Notes: generated by a model from the sequence alone, not told the origin. DNA of 64,000 nt from Paenibacillus sp. Soil750 (GCF_001428045.1 NZ_LMSD01000012.1:558101-622100), one strand, 5' to 3'; positions 34,408 to 44,626 are shown, numbered from the stretch's first letter. Translations and numbers: made by a program.

Positions 34408-36771
34408 TTGGTTACAATAAATACCCGTACCAGTATTTTTAATCAGTTACTCATTTCATTCGTTGTCATCATCACTTCTTTAATTTTGGTGCTTTCATCA
34501 TTGCTGTACTATAACTACACATCCTCTTCCATCAACATGCTCAAGGAAATGAAAACCGATATCTTGTCCAAAACGAGCTATAGCGCTATTTACATGGATA
34601 CACTGGCTAAGAAGTTTTGCCAAACACTTTCTTTAAATAATCCCCTCATCGCTTTCGCCAACAGTAACGAAGAAGATATTTTAATAACTAGCAAGGCGAT
34701 TCAAACCCTAAGTTCACTCGCGATCCCGAATACATATATACATTCCGCATACATTTATAATCGTAAAACTGACACCATGATTGCCACGCCGTCAGATACT
34801 TTTTATAACAGCGCAGACTTCTACGATAAAGAAATCACGCAATGGCTTGGCAACCTACAGTACATTAAGAGTCTACCTACCCTTTATCCGATATCAAGGA
34901 AAATTAAAGCTAACGCAGAAGCCAACTCGAACTTGGTCAATGTGTACACGTATATTTTATTCGATGTAAGCGATTACAGAGAAAATTACAGCAATGCTAT
35001 TATTCTAAACGTTGATGCTGATTGGCTCCGTATGACACTGTCGTCTATCGATAAGAACATGAGCAGAGATGGGAGCGAGCTATTCGTAGTCAATGAAAAC
35101 GGCTCAATTGTCAGCCATTCCTCACCGGAGATGTTTATGAGAAACATTGCTGATCTTTCCTATTTCAAAGAAATGAACGCATCCGCGGCTTCATCTGGAA
35201 CTATTTTCGATAATTTTGAAGGTGAAAAGCACGTGATCTCATATGTTTCTTCCAATGAGTTAGGGTGGAAGTTTGTCAGTATTACACCATATAACGCTGT
35301 ATTTGCAAGTGTAAAACGCAACCGCACCATCACCGTTACTTTTTGCGCACTTATATTACTGCTAGGGCTCTTCTACGCATTTCTCGCATCTAAAAAGTTG
35401 TATCGGCCTATTGGTCAGCTCACAAGCGGAATTAAGAATAGACTTCATTCGAACAACAAATCCGAAAAATTCGTTGATGAAGTCGGATTCCTAGCTAGTG
35501 CTTTCAGTGGCATGCTGGACAAAACGGACTCCTTGGAGAGTATGAAAAGGAACAGCATGCCCGTATTAAAGAATGAATACTTGAAGCATGTCTTATCTTC
35601 CTCTAGCCTTGTACTTCCTAATCATATCTCTCATACAGACAAGGACCTGGACATTACTGTCAAATTTACGGAACCATTATTCTTGTTTATGTTGAAGATT
35701 GATGGCTATAACACTTTCATTTTAAAGCATAGTGAGAAGGATCGCTCTCTGTATAAGTATGCGATCGCAAACATCGCCAAAGAGTTTACGGCTGACCATT
35801 ACAGCAATGAAGTCATTGATTCCGCTGCCGATGAGTTAATTGTCTTGGCTAATATCAGTAACTCAGAGGCAGATTCCAGCACACTCTATCACACATTTCA
35901 TGACATTGTCGAAAGCATCCAGCACTATGTTGCAAAGCATTTAAACATTTCAATATCAGGTACACTAGGTTATGTGATTAACTCTCCTGAGCAAATCAAA
36001 AGTCTCTATGAAGAAACAGTTAGTCTTGCCTTGTATAGAATCCGATTTGGGCACGCTAGTATCCTATCACCCGAAACTCTGAAAGAAGTTGACAGCGAAC
36101 GATTCACATTCCCGACGACCAAAGAAAAACAGCTCATCGATGCGCTGAAACTCGGAAACGGCAAAGCATCCAAGGAGGCCTACAAAGAGATTATCCGGCT
36201 GATCGAGCGTTCCACTTATGACAATATCATCACCTCGATCATTTATCTGTTCTACGCCATTTACAACGAATTAAATCGAATTGCAGAAGGTACGCAAGCC
36301 AAGATGAACATCATTTCGATCGATTTTCTTCATACAGTAACAGGATTAGAGACACTTGATGAAATGGAGGAAACATTTTTTTCCTTGATCGATGATATCG
36401 TGCTCTTGAAAGAAGGGGCCAAGGATCATAAGAAAGATGAAATTGTTAAAAGTGTCATGAGCCTGATTCACGCAAGCTACCAGGATAAAAATCTAACGCT
36501 TATCAGCTGTGCGGAAACGCTTGCCATTTCATCCGTTTATCTTGGCAAGCTCTTCAAAAATGCCACTGGCAAATCTGTCGCCGAGTACATTACGGTGGTA
36601 CGAATGGAGAAGCTTAAACATTATTTGGAACATTCACAGCTTCCCATCATTGACATCTTGGAAAAGTGCGGCATGGAAAAAAGCAATTATTTTTACACTA
36701 GTTTCAAAAAGCATTTCGGGGTGTCTTTAACGGAGTACCGGCTTAATGGTGTTAAAATCAAAAGTGATTAA
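34408..36771 (+). CDS. Membrane-anchored AraC-family sensor-regulator
   Basis: About 787 residues, the same layout as the protein at 2148-4475. Helix near residues 10-32 (LLISFVVIITSLILVLSSLLYY), an extracellular Cache-like region to about 300 (LFVVNENGSIVSHSSPEMF is a typical beta-strand pair), a second helix near 305-325, and the AraC domain at about 685-785 (LTLISCAETLAISSVYLGKLF, EKSNYFYTSFKKHFGVSLTEYR). The start is probably the TTG at 34408 with GAGGTGG 5 nt upstream; the GTG at 34399 lies in that ribosome site. It faces the LplB operon and ends in its own terminator. The inducer is unknown. Confidence 0.88.
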   Translation: MVTINTRTSIFNQLLISFVVIITSLILVLSSLLYYNYTSSSINMLKEMKTDILSKTSYSAIYMDTLAKKFCQTLSLNNPLIAFANSNEEDILITSKAIQTLSSLAIPNTYIHSAYIYNRKTDTMIATPSDTFYNSADFYDKEITQWLGNLQYIKSLPTLYPISRKIKANAEANSNLVNVYTYILFDVSDYRENYSNAIILNVDADWLRMTLSSIDKNMSRDGSELFVVNENGSIVSHSSPEMFMRNIADLSYFKEMNASAASSGTIFDNFEGEKHVISYVSSNELGWKFVSITPYNAVFASVKRNRTITVTFCALILLLGLFYAFLASKKLYRPIGQLTSGIKNRLHSNNKSEKFVDEVGFLASAFSGMLDKTDSLESMKRNSMPVLKNEYLKHVLSSSSLVLPNHISHTDKDLDITVKFTEPLFLFMLKIDGYNTFILKHSEKDRSLYKYAIANIAKEFTADHYSNEVIDSAADELIVLANISNSEADSSTLYHTFHDIVESIQHYVAKHLNISISGTLGYVINSPEQIKSLYEETVSLALYRIRFGHASILSPETLKEVDSERFTFPTTKEKQLIDALKLGNGKASKEAYKEIIRLIERSTYDNIITSIIYLFYAIYNELNRIAEGTQAKMNIISIDFLHTVTGLETLDEMEETFFSLIDDIVLLKEGAKDHKKDEIVKSVMSLIHASYQDKNLTLISCAETLAISSVYLGKLFKNATGKSVAEYITVVRMEKLKHYLEHSQLPIIDILEKCGMEKSNYFYTSFKKHFGVSLTEYRLNGVKIKSD

Positions 36772-36843
36772 TATTTGAATGTAAATTGGCGATACGAATT
36801 GGATTAAGAAGACGAAAACATTACCGAAATGAAAATTATTAAT

Positions 36844-36876
36844 AAAGCAGATGAGGAGTTGTCTCATCTGCTTTTT
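36844..36876 (+). terminator. Terminator after the AraC sensor gene
   Basis: 12-bp perfect stem AAAGCAGATGAG/CTCATCTGCTTT with a 7-nt loop and T run, about 75 bp after the stop. Confidence 0.85.
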
Positions 36877-37000
36877 AGTAGTCTGAATCGATCTAAGAAA
36901 GAGGAAATTCGATTTTTAATCTTCGTTTGCTCCTAGGAAATCTCTCGACAATCATCTCATCACACAGTTTCCCTTGAAAAGTTGGCAAATGCTACTGGTT

Positions 37001-37126
37001 TTACTTTTTTCTTGGTTTAAACCAACTTATCAAAGAAAGCAGCAAGGCCGTAGCGATCATTGTAACTGGCAGCAGCCAAGGCTTTTGCAGCATACTACTT
37101 GATTCCCATGGAAAGTGAAATCCCAC
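37001..37126 (-). CDS. Tiny membrane protein at the end of the ger operon
   Basis: 41 residues, GTG start. Its first base overlaps the last base of the GerB-type stop codon (TAGTG), and AGGAGG lies 8 nt upstream, so translation is coupled. The N-terminal part VGFHFPWESSSMLQKPW is followed by one membrane helix (LLPVTMIATALLLSLISWF) and a basic end KPRKK. Some germinant-receptor operons carry a small fourth (D) subunit, normally with two helices; this one-helix product may be an analogue. I cannot assign it to the known D family by eye. Confidence 0.6.
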   Translation of the reverse strand: MGFHFPWESSSMLQKPWLLPVTMIATALLLSLISWFKPRKK

Positions 37127-38223
37127 TAAGCCGTCCTCCTATTTTTCAATTTACCGAATAATGAAAGCAAAAGTATAATCCCGGGTAGAACGATATACAT
37201 AGGGACCACTATAATCTTAGCTAAACTTCCCAACCAAACTTGTAAATGTTCGGGTAAATTGTTAGCCATTGTCATTGCCATCACATAGGCAAAAATAGCT
37301 GTTATCCAGATGGCAAGGCGATCATTAGCAGCATGTGTCAGATCTCGTATACATAGAACAGCGGCAAACAAGTAGACGGATATCTTGATGAATGCCGAAC
37401 ACATAAAGTACATCGCGCCAAGAACCTCCAGATTTTCTAGAAAATCAGCAACACTTGATAGTTTCAATATCGTAAAAACTGGAAAAATCATCTTCTGGAA
37501 CAGGTGCTCACTTAAAGACGTTATCGCCAACACATCAAACAAAACAATGAATAATCCAGCGAACAGGGCCGCCCCAATACTAATACGCCCCAAATATCCT
37601 TTCTTTTTTAACAAGCACCAAAAGACAGACATCACGAAACATTCTCCATATGTTGTCGTAACGCCGACGGGCCAAATATTTTTTGAAACTCTACCAAATC
37701 CCTCAGCTAGTACAGGTCTAAGATATTCGCCATGCAAACTTCCGGAAGCGAAGAGGATAATGGTTTCAAACAAAATAAATAAGATGACCACGGGCAAAAG
37801 TACACCTGCGATTCTGAATAAAACATCAATTCCAGCATACATAACATATAAGATTAATAGGATAAGTGTTCCTATAAAAAACCATGGAGGTGTTTTGGGA
37901 AGCAGCGTAATTGGGAGGAGGAACCTAAGATCACAAATTATGCGTGCTGCTGTATAAACGAAGAAAAGGGGATAAAGCCAAGCTATTGGGGTTCCGAGCC
38001 ATTTGCCAAACCATTTAGTAAACCAACCCACCATTGATACAAAATCATTTAATTTTGAGATGGTTACATAACCAGCAATAAGTATCCCCCCAAGTAAAGA
38101 AGATATCGATGCAGAGATCCACGCATCTCGTCCTGAGTCGGAACCGAATCCGAAAATAACGGTTGTTCCGAGTTCAAACAAAACCATTAATGAAAAAAAA
38201 TGATAAGGCGAGATCGAAATCAT
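37126..38223 (-). CDS. Spore germination protein, GerB (permease-like) type
   Basis: 365-residue protein of the GerAB/endospore germination permease family (APC superfamily). About ten membrane helices are visible, from YHFFSLMVLFELGTTVIFGFG to YIVLPGIILLLSLFG. It forms part of the germinant receptor in the spore inner membrane and is thought to bind the germinant. The ATG overlaps the stop codon of the GerC-type gene by 4 bp and is preceded by AGGAGG. Which germinant it senses cannot be read from the sequence. Confidence 0.92.
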   Translation of the reverse strand: MISISPYHFFSLMVLFELGTTVIFGFGSDSGRDAWISASISSLLGGILIAGYVTISKLNDFVSMVGWFTKWFGKWLGTPIAWLYPLFFVYTAARIICDLRFLLPITLLPKTPPWFFIGTLILLILYVMYAGIDVLFRIAGVLLPVVILFILFETIILFASGSLHGEYLRPVLAEGFGRVSKNIWPVGVTTTYGECFVMSVFWCLLKKKGYLGRISIGAALFAGLFIVLFDVLAITSLSEHLFQKMIFPVFTILKLSSVADFLENLEVLGAMYFMCSAFIKISVYLFAAVLCIRDLTHAANDRLAIWITAIFAYVMAMTMANNLPEHLQVWLGSLAKIIVVPMYIVLPGIILLLSLFGKLKNRRTA

Positions 38224-39410
38224 CGGATATCCTCCTTTATTGCACCTTTACCTATTAATCCTGTCTGTACAACCATTATTTTCGCCAAAGTATCGACTTC
38301 GATTTCCGGAAACATCGCTTTCCAATTATTAGCGTAATTGGTTTTCCATATTTGAGGATCTTGTTTATACATTTTTTGACCAAAACCAAAAATATCAGAC
38401 CTTAATTCTTTCTGTACCTTCGTACAAAGCATTTCGATATCTCCCATTACTTCTTTAGCAAATAAGTTGCTTAGAATTGACCTATCTTTGAGCGAATTCA
38501 AATCAAGTTTCGATGTATTTTCATAGACGTTTAGTAAGGAAGAAATCTCAATATCTACCGTAATCGTGCCATTCTGTTGAATGGGAACTACTTTGCTATG
38601 AACATTCGTCATTTCTCCACTTACGTATCCACCACCCAATTTCTTTGGAATTTCTAAAGTAACAACGCCTTCTTGTTTCTCATTTCTAAGCCATAGCAAT
38701 TCCATAATCTCTATGTCATTGAGCCATCCGACCAACCGATCGCCTTGGAAAACAGCAGCACCTTGGGATACCATTAAGTTAGTTGAACCATCCCCCCCTT
38801 TTTCCGAAGGGACAATGGAGATTTGTGGCGCATAAGCTTCCTGCCCTTCATCCATTAGCATGGTGATAAAACGTCCCAATTGAACAGATGTGCCACTACT
38901 CTCGTGCAATTCTCCTTTCATGACTTCAGAGGCTAATTTTTCAAATTTAGGTTTGAATTTAAGCACATCAGTTGCTTCAAACTTCGTGACGATAATGGTG
39001 CTTTTAAGCTGTGACTGCTTATTGCGTATAAAAAAATCAAGGATCGGTAATGTGCCATTTCTTGCAAGCTTCTCACCGATAACAATGACTCGATTATGCG
39101 AAAAGAATATTTTGCGTGGGAGCTTTCCTTGCAAATTGTTGTATGCCTCCATAACTGTTTTCCCTTGTTCCGAAACAACCCAACCGGCGGTAACTTCCAA
39201 CTTGGAGTCTCCTCCGCCGTTCACGGAAGATGTTCCAATAAGTCGTGGAACGGCTAAGAGCAATGTTACACGAATAGAATCATTTTCCATCAAGTCTATA
39301 CCTGTGGCAGTTACGATAGCGATTTCGTTTACTTCCCTTCGTCCCCAGCACCCGGTGAGCAGTAGTACAGTAAGAATAATGATAACAATTCGCTTGATGT
39401 TATACAGCAT
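38220..39410 (-). CDS. Spore germination protein, Ger(x)C lipoprotein
   Basis: About 396 residues. The signal peptide has a basic start and hydrophobic core and ends in the lipobox VLLLTGC near residue 20, followed by WGRREVNEIAIVTATGID, which is highly typical of the GerC family. The ATG at 39410 is chosen because it gives a clean lipoprotein signal, with AAGGG about 10 nt upstream; the frame is open to 39500 inside the GerA gene. The mature domain ends with the C-terminal GerC region. It is the lipid-anchored subunit of the germinant receptor. Confidence 0.9.
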   Translation of the reverse strand: MLYNIKRIVIIILTVLLLTGCWGRREVNEIAIVTATGIDLMENDSIRVTLLLAVPRLIGTSSVNGGGDSKLEVTAGWVVSEQGKTVMEAYNNLQGKLPRKIFFSHNRVIVIGEKLARNGTLPILDFFIRNKQSQLKSTIIVTKFEATDVLKFKPKFEKLASEVMKGELHESSGTSVQLGRFITMLMDEGQEAYAPQISIVPSEKGGDGSTNLMVSQGAAVFQGDRLVGWLNDIEIMELLWLRNEKQEGVVTLEIPKKLGGGYVSGEMTNVHSKVVPIQQNGTITVDIEISSLLNVYENTSKLDLNSLKDRSILSNLFAKEVMGDIEMLCTKVQKELRSDIFGFGQKMYKQDPQIWKTNYANNWKAMFPEIEVDTLAKIMVVQTGLIGKGAIKEDIR

Positions 39411-39441
39411 CTGCCATTTTCCCTTTCGGAACTTTGAGTCA

Positions 39442-40887
39442 TTAGTTTCCTTTTGCACGATACCACCAGGGTAAACGTAATAGAGCATCCTTAAACCCAA
39501 CGCTGTTCATTGAAGATATGGAGGAAAGATAGGGTACACCAAAAGACTTCAATTTCGTCAAATGAATAAGCAAGGCAAGTAAAAATATGAAAATGCCGTA
39601 AAGGCCGAGTATTCCTGCAATGATCATGAGGGGAAAACGTAGAAAGCGAATGGATAAACCAAGATTGTATGTCGGGAATATAAATGAAGCAATTCCTGTT
39701 GCCGACACGACAATGACAAGAGAGGAAGTTACGAGGCCTGCCTGCACTGCCGCTTGTCCAATGACCAATGCACCTACGATACTAACGGCTTGTCCTACTT
39801 GGCGGGGTAGCCGAATCCCTGCTTCTCTCAAGCCTTCAAATGCAGTTTCTATAATGATAGCTTCCACGATAGCCGGAAATGGCACTGCCTCTCGTGAAGA
39901 AGCGATACTTAGGAGAAGATCGGTCGGAAGCATTTCTTGATGCATCGTAGTTATCGCAATATACATGGAGGGAAAAATCAGGGCAATTAACGACAAGCTT
40001 AATCGGAGCCAACGCGTCGCTGTAACTACGATAAAATTCTGACTATAATCTTCTGCGGCTTGAAGCATCTCATGTGAAGTCGCAGGTGCTATAAGGATGA
40101 ATGGCGTATTATCAACGAGAATGACCACTCTCCCTTCTGCAAGCATGGCTGTAGCGCGATCAGGGCGCTCGGTAGAAATCAACTGCGGAAAGATTGAATA
40201 ACGGTCATCCATCATTAATTCTTCGATATATCCACTTTCAAGCACCACATCGATATGGATATTCTTAATCCTTGTTTTCACTTCATCGATTAGATTTTGC
40301 TGAGCAACACCCTCTACATACATGACACTCAATTTTGTTTGAGATAATGTGCCTACATGAAAAGTTTCACTTTTCAGCTTGGTCGTTCTCAACCTGCGCC
40401 GGATCATCGTAATATTAATCTGCAAACATTCCGTAAATCCATCCCGGGGTCCTCTAATAACAGGTTCTGATTCCGGCTCTTCAATGGATCTCGTTATAAT
40501 CGAATACATGCCAATCAGTAGTGAGCCTGGCACTCCATCTACCAGCAAAAGTACATCACCGCTTAATACAGCCTGCGTTGCCTGATCCTCTCGCATTTTT
40601 TTGGCGATTTTTTCTGTTGGCAGCACCTGGTATGCCAGCCATGCCCACTCATCGTTTTCCCATTCTTCCTCCGATTGACCACACGATAATAAAGGTTTAA
40701 GTATTTCGGACTCCACTCGCAGCTCATCCACCATGCCGTCCATAAATATAAGAAGAGCTGCCTGTTTACCTCCCAAACGAAAGCTTCGAAATACGATATC
40801 ATCACACCGATCGAAAAGCGTACGAAAACGCGCTTCATCCCTCACTAAGTTCCCCGAAATCATGTTCTCTTGATATGGCTCTGTCAC
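39442..40887 (-). CDS. Spore germination protein, GerA type
   Basis: About 481 residues. The N-terminal soluble part (LVRDEARFRTLFDRCDDIVFR ... VLLLVDGVPGSLLIG) has the two-lobed fold known for GerA proteins, and the C-terminal half carries membrane helices (LSLSLIALIFPSMYIAIT, IVGALVIGQAAVQAGLVTSSL, LMIIAGILGLYGIFIFLLALL). ESGYIEELMMD and PERPDRATAMLAEGRVVILVDNTPF-like segments are family hallmarks. The start is a GTG at 40887 with AAAGGAGGGG 6 nt upstream. It opens the operon GerA-GerC-GerB-small protein and has a candidate sigma-G promoter at 40921-40950. Confidence 0.92.
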   Translation of the reverse strand: MTEPYQENMISGNLVRDEARFRTLFDRCDDIVFRSFRLGGKQAALLIFMDGMVDELRVESEILKPLLSCGQSEEEWENDEWAWLAYQVLPTEKIAKKMREDQATQAVLSGDVLLLVDGVPGSLLIGMYSIITRSIEEPESEPVIRGPRDGFTECLQINITMIRRRLRTTKLKSETFHVGTLSQTKLSVMYVEGVAQQNLIDEVKTRIKNIHIDVVLESGYIEELMMDDRYSIFPQLISTERPDRATAMLAEGRVVILVDNTPFILIAPATSHEMLQAAEDYSQNFIVVTATRWLRLSLSLIALIFPSMYIAITTMHQEMLPTDLLLSIASSREAVPFPAIVEAIIIETAFEGLREAGIRLPRQVGQAVSIVGALVIGQAAVQAGLVTSSLVIVVSATGIASFIFPTYNLGLSIRFLRFPLMIIAGILGLYGIFIFLLALLIHLTKLKSFGVPYLSSISSMNSVGFKDALLRLPWWYRAKGN

Positions 40888-40920
40888 CCGAATCCCCTCC
40901 TTTACCTTCAAAGTTGAAAT

Positions 40921-40950
40921 TAATATGCCCATTTTTACCAAATAAAATCC
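40921..40950 (-). promoter_or_regulatory. Candidate sigma-G promoter of the ger operon
   Basis: On the minus strand CATATTA (40921-40927) fits the sigma-G -10 consensus CATWHTA fully. GGATT (40946-40950), 18 bp away, matches the -35 consensus GHATR at three of five places. The expected start of transcription is about 25-30 nt before the GTG, which fits. Germination receptors are normally made in the forespore under sigma G. Confidence 0.5.
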
Positions 40951-41028
40951 TACTGTCGATTCTTTATTGAGTTACTCAATTTAATTCAATAATTACCGGT
41001 CATTTATCCCTGATCCCGCTTAGAGTAA

Positions 41029-41065
41029 GAAAAAACGCCAAGCCTTCAAGAAAGAAGGCTTAGCG
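41029..41065 (-). terminator. Terminator after the chemoreceptor gene
   Basis: 12-bp stem CGCTAAGCCTTC/GAAGGCTTGGCG with one mismatch and a T run on the minus strand, about 50 bp after the stop codon. Confidence 0.85.
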
Positions 41066-41113
41066 TATAGCGAATTTTGATTCCACTAGTTGTTTTTTTA
41101 TGAAGGAGACATT

Positions 41114-42817
41114 CTATACTTTAAATTTACTTATTATGTTCTGCAGCTCTGTTGCCATCGTTGAAAGTGCAGTTGCAGATGCATTAATTTCTTCCATAGA
41201 AGCAAGTTGTTCTTCTGCAGCCCCCGATACGCTTTGTGTATTGGCTGCTGATTTCTCAGCCAAATCAATAACAATAGCAATGGAACTTGCAATTTGTTCG
41301 GCTCCAGCCGCCATTTGCACCACAGCCGCAGATACTTCCTCTGTCTGAATTTCTATGGATTTAACGGCCTCTTGAATATGCATAAAAGATTTTCCTGCAT
41401 CATTGATAATAAACATTCCTTCAGTTACTTCCTTAGCATTCTTCTCCATAGATTGTATGGCTTTCTGAGTTTCAAACTGATTGTTAGTAACCAAGTTTGA
41501 AATTTGTTTGGCAGACATTCCCGTTTGATCTGCTAGCATACGCACTTGATAAGCCACTACGGCAAATCCTTTGCCATGTTCGCCCGCTCTCGCTGCTTCA
41601 ATAGCTGCATTAAGAGCCAGTAAATTGGTTTGAGATGCGATGTCGGTAATAACGTTAATGATTTTGCCCACTTCGATGGAGTTTTCACCCAATTTCTTCA
41701 CAATCTCCACTAATTGCTCAACGGAGCTGTGGATGATATCCATTTGTTTCATTGAGGCCTGAATCGACTCATTCCCGTTCAACGACAATTGGGTTGCTTG
41801 GTTTACCGCAGAAGAAGTCTCTTGTACCCTTATGACAATTTGTTTACTGCCTTCCAACATCTCACCAATCGTATTTTTGCTATCTTCTAAATCCAGAACC
41901 TGCTTATGAACATCGGTTGCAACGTTTTGTGCATGTAGGGCCACATGTTCGGAAGCTGAGCTGGTTTGATCCGCACTAGCGGTTAGTTCTTCCGAAGAAG
42001 CAGCAACCATCTCAGAATGGATGCCGACTTGATACATGATTTCTCTCAAATTGGAAGTCATATGATGAAAAGATTTAGCTAAATCTCCTAGTTCGTCTTT
42101 GTTTCTAATTATGAGATCTTGGACGGTTAAATCTCCGTTTGCCAAACGCTCTGCCGCTGTTGTTACCCTAGTAAGCGGTATGGAAATCATCCGAGAAATG
42201 ATAAATGCCATGCCAACACCTGCAAGAATAGTGATAATGCTTAAAACGATGACAAATATCCTTCCTGATTTGAATGTTTGAATTGAACTACCTGTCGCCA
42301 GATTAGAACCTGAATCGTTAAAACTTATTAACTGTGACAAGTAATTCATGGCTTGATTAAAATGCGGGATCGACTGGGATATAAGAAAATTAGCAGTTAT
42401 GAAATCATTGCCTTTTCTAGCTTGAATGACCTCTGGAAAAGACTTCAAATACTGCTCTTCCGAGTCGATGAATTGTTTAAGAAATGTTCTTTCATTGTCA
42501 TTCGTTGTATAAGCGGACGTATATTTCCTTTGAATCGTTTTCAATTCTGCAATCGAGTCATTCATTTTGCTTTGATATTGAACTATTTTTTGGTCATCGT
42601 TTTCCAAAATAATCTCCAACAATGAATGCTGTATATCATACAGATCCGCCTGCATCGTTGCTAAGGTTTTAACACTAGGCATCCATTTGTTTTCAATTGA
42701 GACTGCCTCTTGCCCCATATCCGACATTTTCAGAACACTGATCCCGCTAACTATAGCCAATAAGAACAAAACAATTAAAAACCCCGTCAATATTTTTCTA
42801 CCAATGGTAAACCTCAT
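41114..42817 (-). CDS. Methyl-accepting chemotaxis protein
   Basis: About 567 residues. Helix 1 near residues 8-30 ([18 protein letters not shown]), a four-helix-bundle sensor to about 185, helix 2 ([21 protein letters not shown]), a HAMP domain ([22 protein letters not shown]) and a long coiled signalling domain. The CheA/CheW-binding tip reads [21 protein letters not shown], as expected. AAAGGA is 7 nt before the ATG at 42817; the ATG at 42850 lacks a ribosome site. It lies right after the sugar block and may sense a related sugar, but nothing in the sequence proves this. Confidence 0.93.
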   Translation of the reverse strand: MRFTIGRKILTGFLIVLFLLAIVSGISVLKMSDMGQEAVSIENKWMPSVKTLATMQADLYDIQHSLLEIILENDDQKIVQYQSKMNDSIAELKTIQRKYTSAYTTNDNERTFLKQFIDSEEQYLKSFPEVIQARKGNDFITANFLISQSIPHFNQAMNYLSQLISFNDSGSNLATGSSIQTFKSGRIFVIVLSIITILAGVGMAFIISRMISIPLTRVTTAAERLANGDLTVQDLIIRNKDELGDLAKSFHHMTSNLREIMYQVGIHSEMVAASSEELTASADQTSSASEHVALHAQNVATDVHKQVLDLEDSKNTIGEMLEGSKQIVIRVQETSSAVNQATQLSLNGNESIQASMKQMDIIHSSVEQLVEIVKKLGENSIEVGKIINVITDIASQTNLLALNAAIEAARAGEHGKGFAVVAYQVRMLADQTGMSAKQISNLVTNNQFETQKAIQSMEKNAKEVTEGMFIINDAGKSFMHIQEAVKSIEIQTEEVSAAVVQMAAGAEQIASSIAIVIDLAEKSAANTQSVSGAAEEQLASMEEINASATALSTMATELQNIISKFKV

Positions 42818-42860
42818 CGTGAGTTCCTTTCTACTACTATTTCTATGCAAAAAACAAACA

Positions 42861-42884
42861 AAATTCCGGGCTTTACAGCCCGGT
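42861..42884 (-). terminator. Terminator at the end of the sugar block
   Basis: GC-rich stem CCGGGC/GCCCGG with a 6-nt loop followed by AATTTT on the minus strand, 12 bp past the SDR stop. It ends the 20-kb catabolic block. Confidence 0.75.
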
Positions 42885-42895
42885 ATTGGTAGGTA

Positions 42896-43693
42896 TTAAA
42901 TATGACGGATGACGCCTGCGTCTATTAAAATAGAGTTGCCGTTAATGCCATCGTTGCAAGCGGCGAAAATAACCGTTTTCGCAACTTCTTCTACCGTCAG
43001 AAATCTTTGCAGCAAGGAGGTACTGTCATTGCCTTCCTTGAAATAATTAATCTTTGCTTGTTCCAAACTTATACCGCCACGTTCTGCGTAGCCTTGCAGG
43101 TAGGTTTCGATTCCCGGCGTCCAAGTCGTAACTGGCAATACACTATTTACTGTAACTTTCGAACCCTTGGTAAGCTCTGCCATCGCCCGGCTCAAACCGA
43201 GAAGTGCTGACTTCGTGGTCGAATAGTGGACAAGGTCGCCATTTGGCCGGTAACCTGCTTCGCTATTGATATTGATGATCTTGCCCGAGTTTGCCTTCAG
43301 CATGTCGGGAAGCGCTCTTCGGCAAAGACGTACCGTACTCATCACATTTACATTCCAAATATGATACCAATCGTCGTCTGTAATATCTTCAAATGGTTTT
43401 ACAGGGAAGATACCTAGATTATTGATCAAAAGATCAAGTTGACCGTCTTTACTTGCTTCATCATAGAGTCGGTTGGCTTCTTCCGGAATGGCCAGGTTAG
43501 CGGCGATACCTGATATCTTTACATCCTTATACTTTGCTTGCAATTCATTTACCGTTTTATTTACACGCTCTACCGAAGAGCCATTAAGAATCACATCCGC
43601 TCCTTCTTGCGCGAAGGCTTCTACAATCCCTTTGCCGATCCCAGTTGTGGATCCCGTTACCAGTACTTTTTTTCCTCTTAAACCAGTGTCCAT
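42896..43693 (-). CDS. Short-chain dehydrogenase/reductase
   Basis: About 265 residues. NAD(P)-binding motif VLVTGSTTGIGKGIVEAF near residues 8-25, NNLG in LLINNLGIF, catalytic Ser in ININSEAGYRPNGD and Tyr-x-x-x-Lys in HYSTTKSALLG. The start at 43693 has GGAGG 8 nt upstream. It is the last gene of the catabolic block, 26 bp after the ketose 3-epimerase gene. Oxidation or reduction of a ketose or polyol is likely. Confidence 0.88.
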   Translation of the reverse strand: MDTGLRGKKVLVTGSTTGIGKGIVEAFAQEGADVILNGSSVERVNKTVNELQAKYKDVKISGIAANLAIPEEANRLYDEASKDGQLDLLINNLGIFPVKPFEDITDDDWYHIWNVNVMSTVRLCRRALPDMLKANSGKIININSEAGYRPNGDLVHYSTTKSALLGLSRAMAELTKGSKVTVNSVLPVTTWTPGIETYLQGYAERGGISLEQAKINYFKEGNDSTSLLQRFLTVEEVAKTVIFAACNDGINGNSILIDAGVIRHI

Positions 43694-43719
43694 AGTTATA
43701 TCCTCCAATAAATTATGAT

Positions 43720-44595
43720 TTAGTTTTCAAGAGACTTCAGAAAATTCAAAGAATCTCTTATCGATACATCCAGTTGACGGTCATCTTTCCCGAACGTAAG
43801 GTCTCGATACAATCCGATATCCCTTCCAATCTGTCCACCTGTGGTAATAAAAGATTCAATAGTTAGAACCCCGCCGAAGTGAATGGATTTCAGCGCTCGA
43901 TACAAGCCATTCCAATCCGTTCTTCCTTCCTTTCTCGGAAGACTGCGGTTGCATTCACCCAGATGCAGACACGCTAATTGATCTCCAGCCGTTACAATGG
44001 CATCCGATAAGCTAACCTCTTCAATGTTCATATGGAACGTGTCGAGCACGAGTTTGCAATTCGGACTTCCGACTTCTTCGATAAACGCAATACCTTCTGA
44101 GGCTGTATTCATCACCGTCGTCTCGAAGCGGTTTACAACCTCAAACATATACGTAATGCCGAGATCTTCAGCTGTTTTCGCCAGCTCCTTCATACTCTTA
44201 ATGCTATTCTCTATATAGGCTTGGGGATCTAGCTCCCATGGCTCAAGTTTCCCTGCCCATGCTGCATAATTGACACCGCCAAAAGCTTTACCTCCCATGC
44301 TGGCTATGATCTGCATAACGTATTTGACATACTCGATCGCTTGCCGACGGATAAGCTCATCCTTGGATGACAGATCGTGTTCTTTTGCTAACCCCGTTGA
44401 GTACGTCATTTCAATACCACATTCGTCTGCGAGTTGTTTCAATTCTTGATACTCATGCTTGGGTCTGCTCAAGAGTGTAGGAATAAAAATTTCCACAACA
44501 TCAAACCCGTTTAGCGCATGTCTTTTCACAGCTTTAAATAAGTCGAAATTCCAATCTTTCTCACCAAAAGAACTGTGTACGCCATATTTGTACAT
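43720..44595 (-). CDS. Ketose 3-epimerase-like TIM-barrel protein
   Basis: About 291 residues, the usual length of D-tagatose/D-psicose 3-epimerases, which it resembles. The metal and acid-base residues are in place: Glu in MFEVVNRFETT, Asp in LVLDTFHMNIEE, His in CLHLGECNRSLP and Glu in LTIESFITTGG. The GVNYAAWAGKLEP segment is also typical. GGAGG is 8 nt before the ATG at 44595. In such clusters it interconverts ketoses made by polyol dehydrogenases. An inosose or hydroxypyruvate isomerase is less likely given the E..D..H..E spacing, but cannot be excluded. Confidence 0.82.
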   Translation of the reverse strand: MYKYGVHSSFGEKDWNFDLFKAVKRHALNGFDVVEIFIPTLLSRPKHEYQELKQLADECGIEMTYSTGLAKEHDLSSKDELIRRQAIEYVKYVMQIIASMGGKAFGGVNYAAWAGKLEPWELDPQAYIENSIKSMKELAKTAEDLGITYMFEVVNRFETTVMNTASEGIAFIEEVGSPNCKLVLDTFHMNIEEVSLSDAIVTAGDQLACLHLGECNRSLPRKEGRTDWNGLYRALKSIHFGGVLTIESFITTGGQIGRDIGLYRDLTFGKDDRQLDVSIRDSLNFLKSLEN

Positions 44596-44626
44596 GGGAA
44601 TAACCTCCTCAATGATGGGGTAACCT

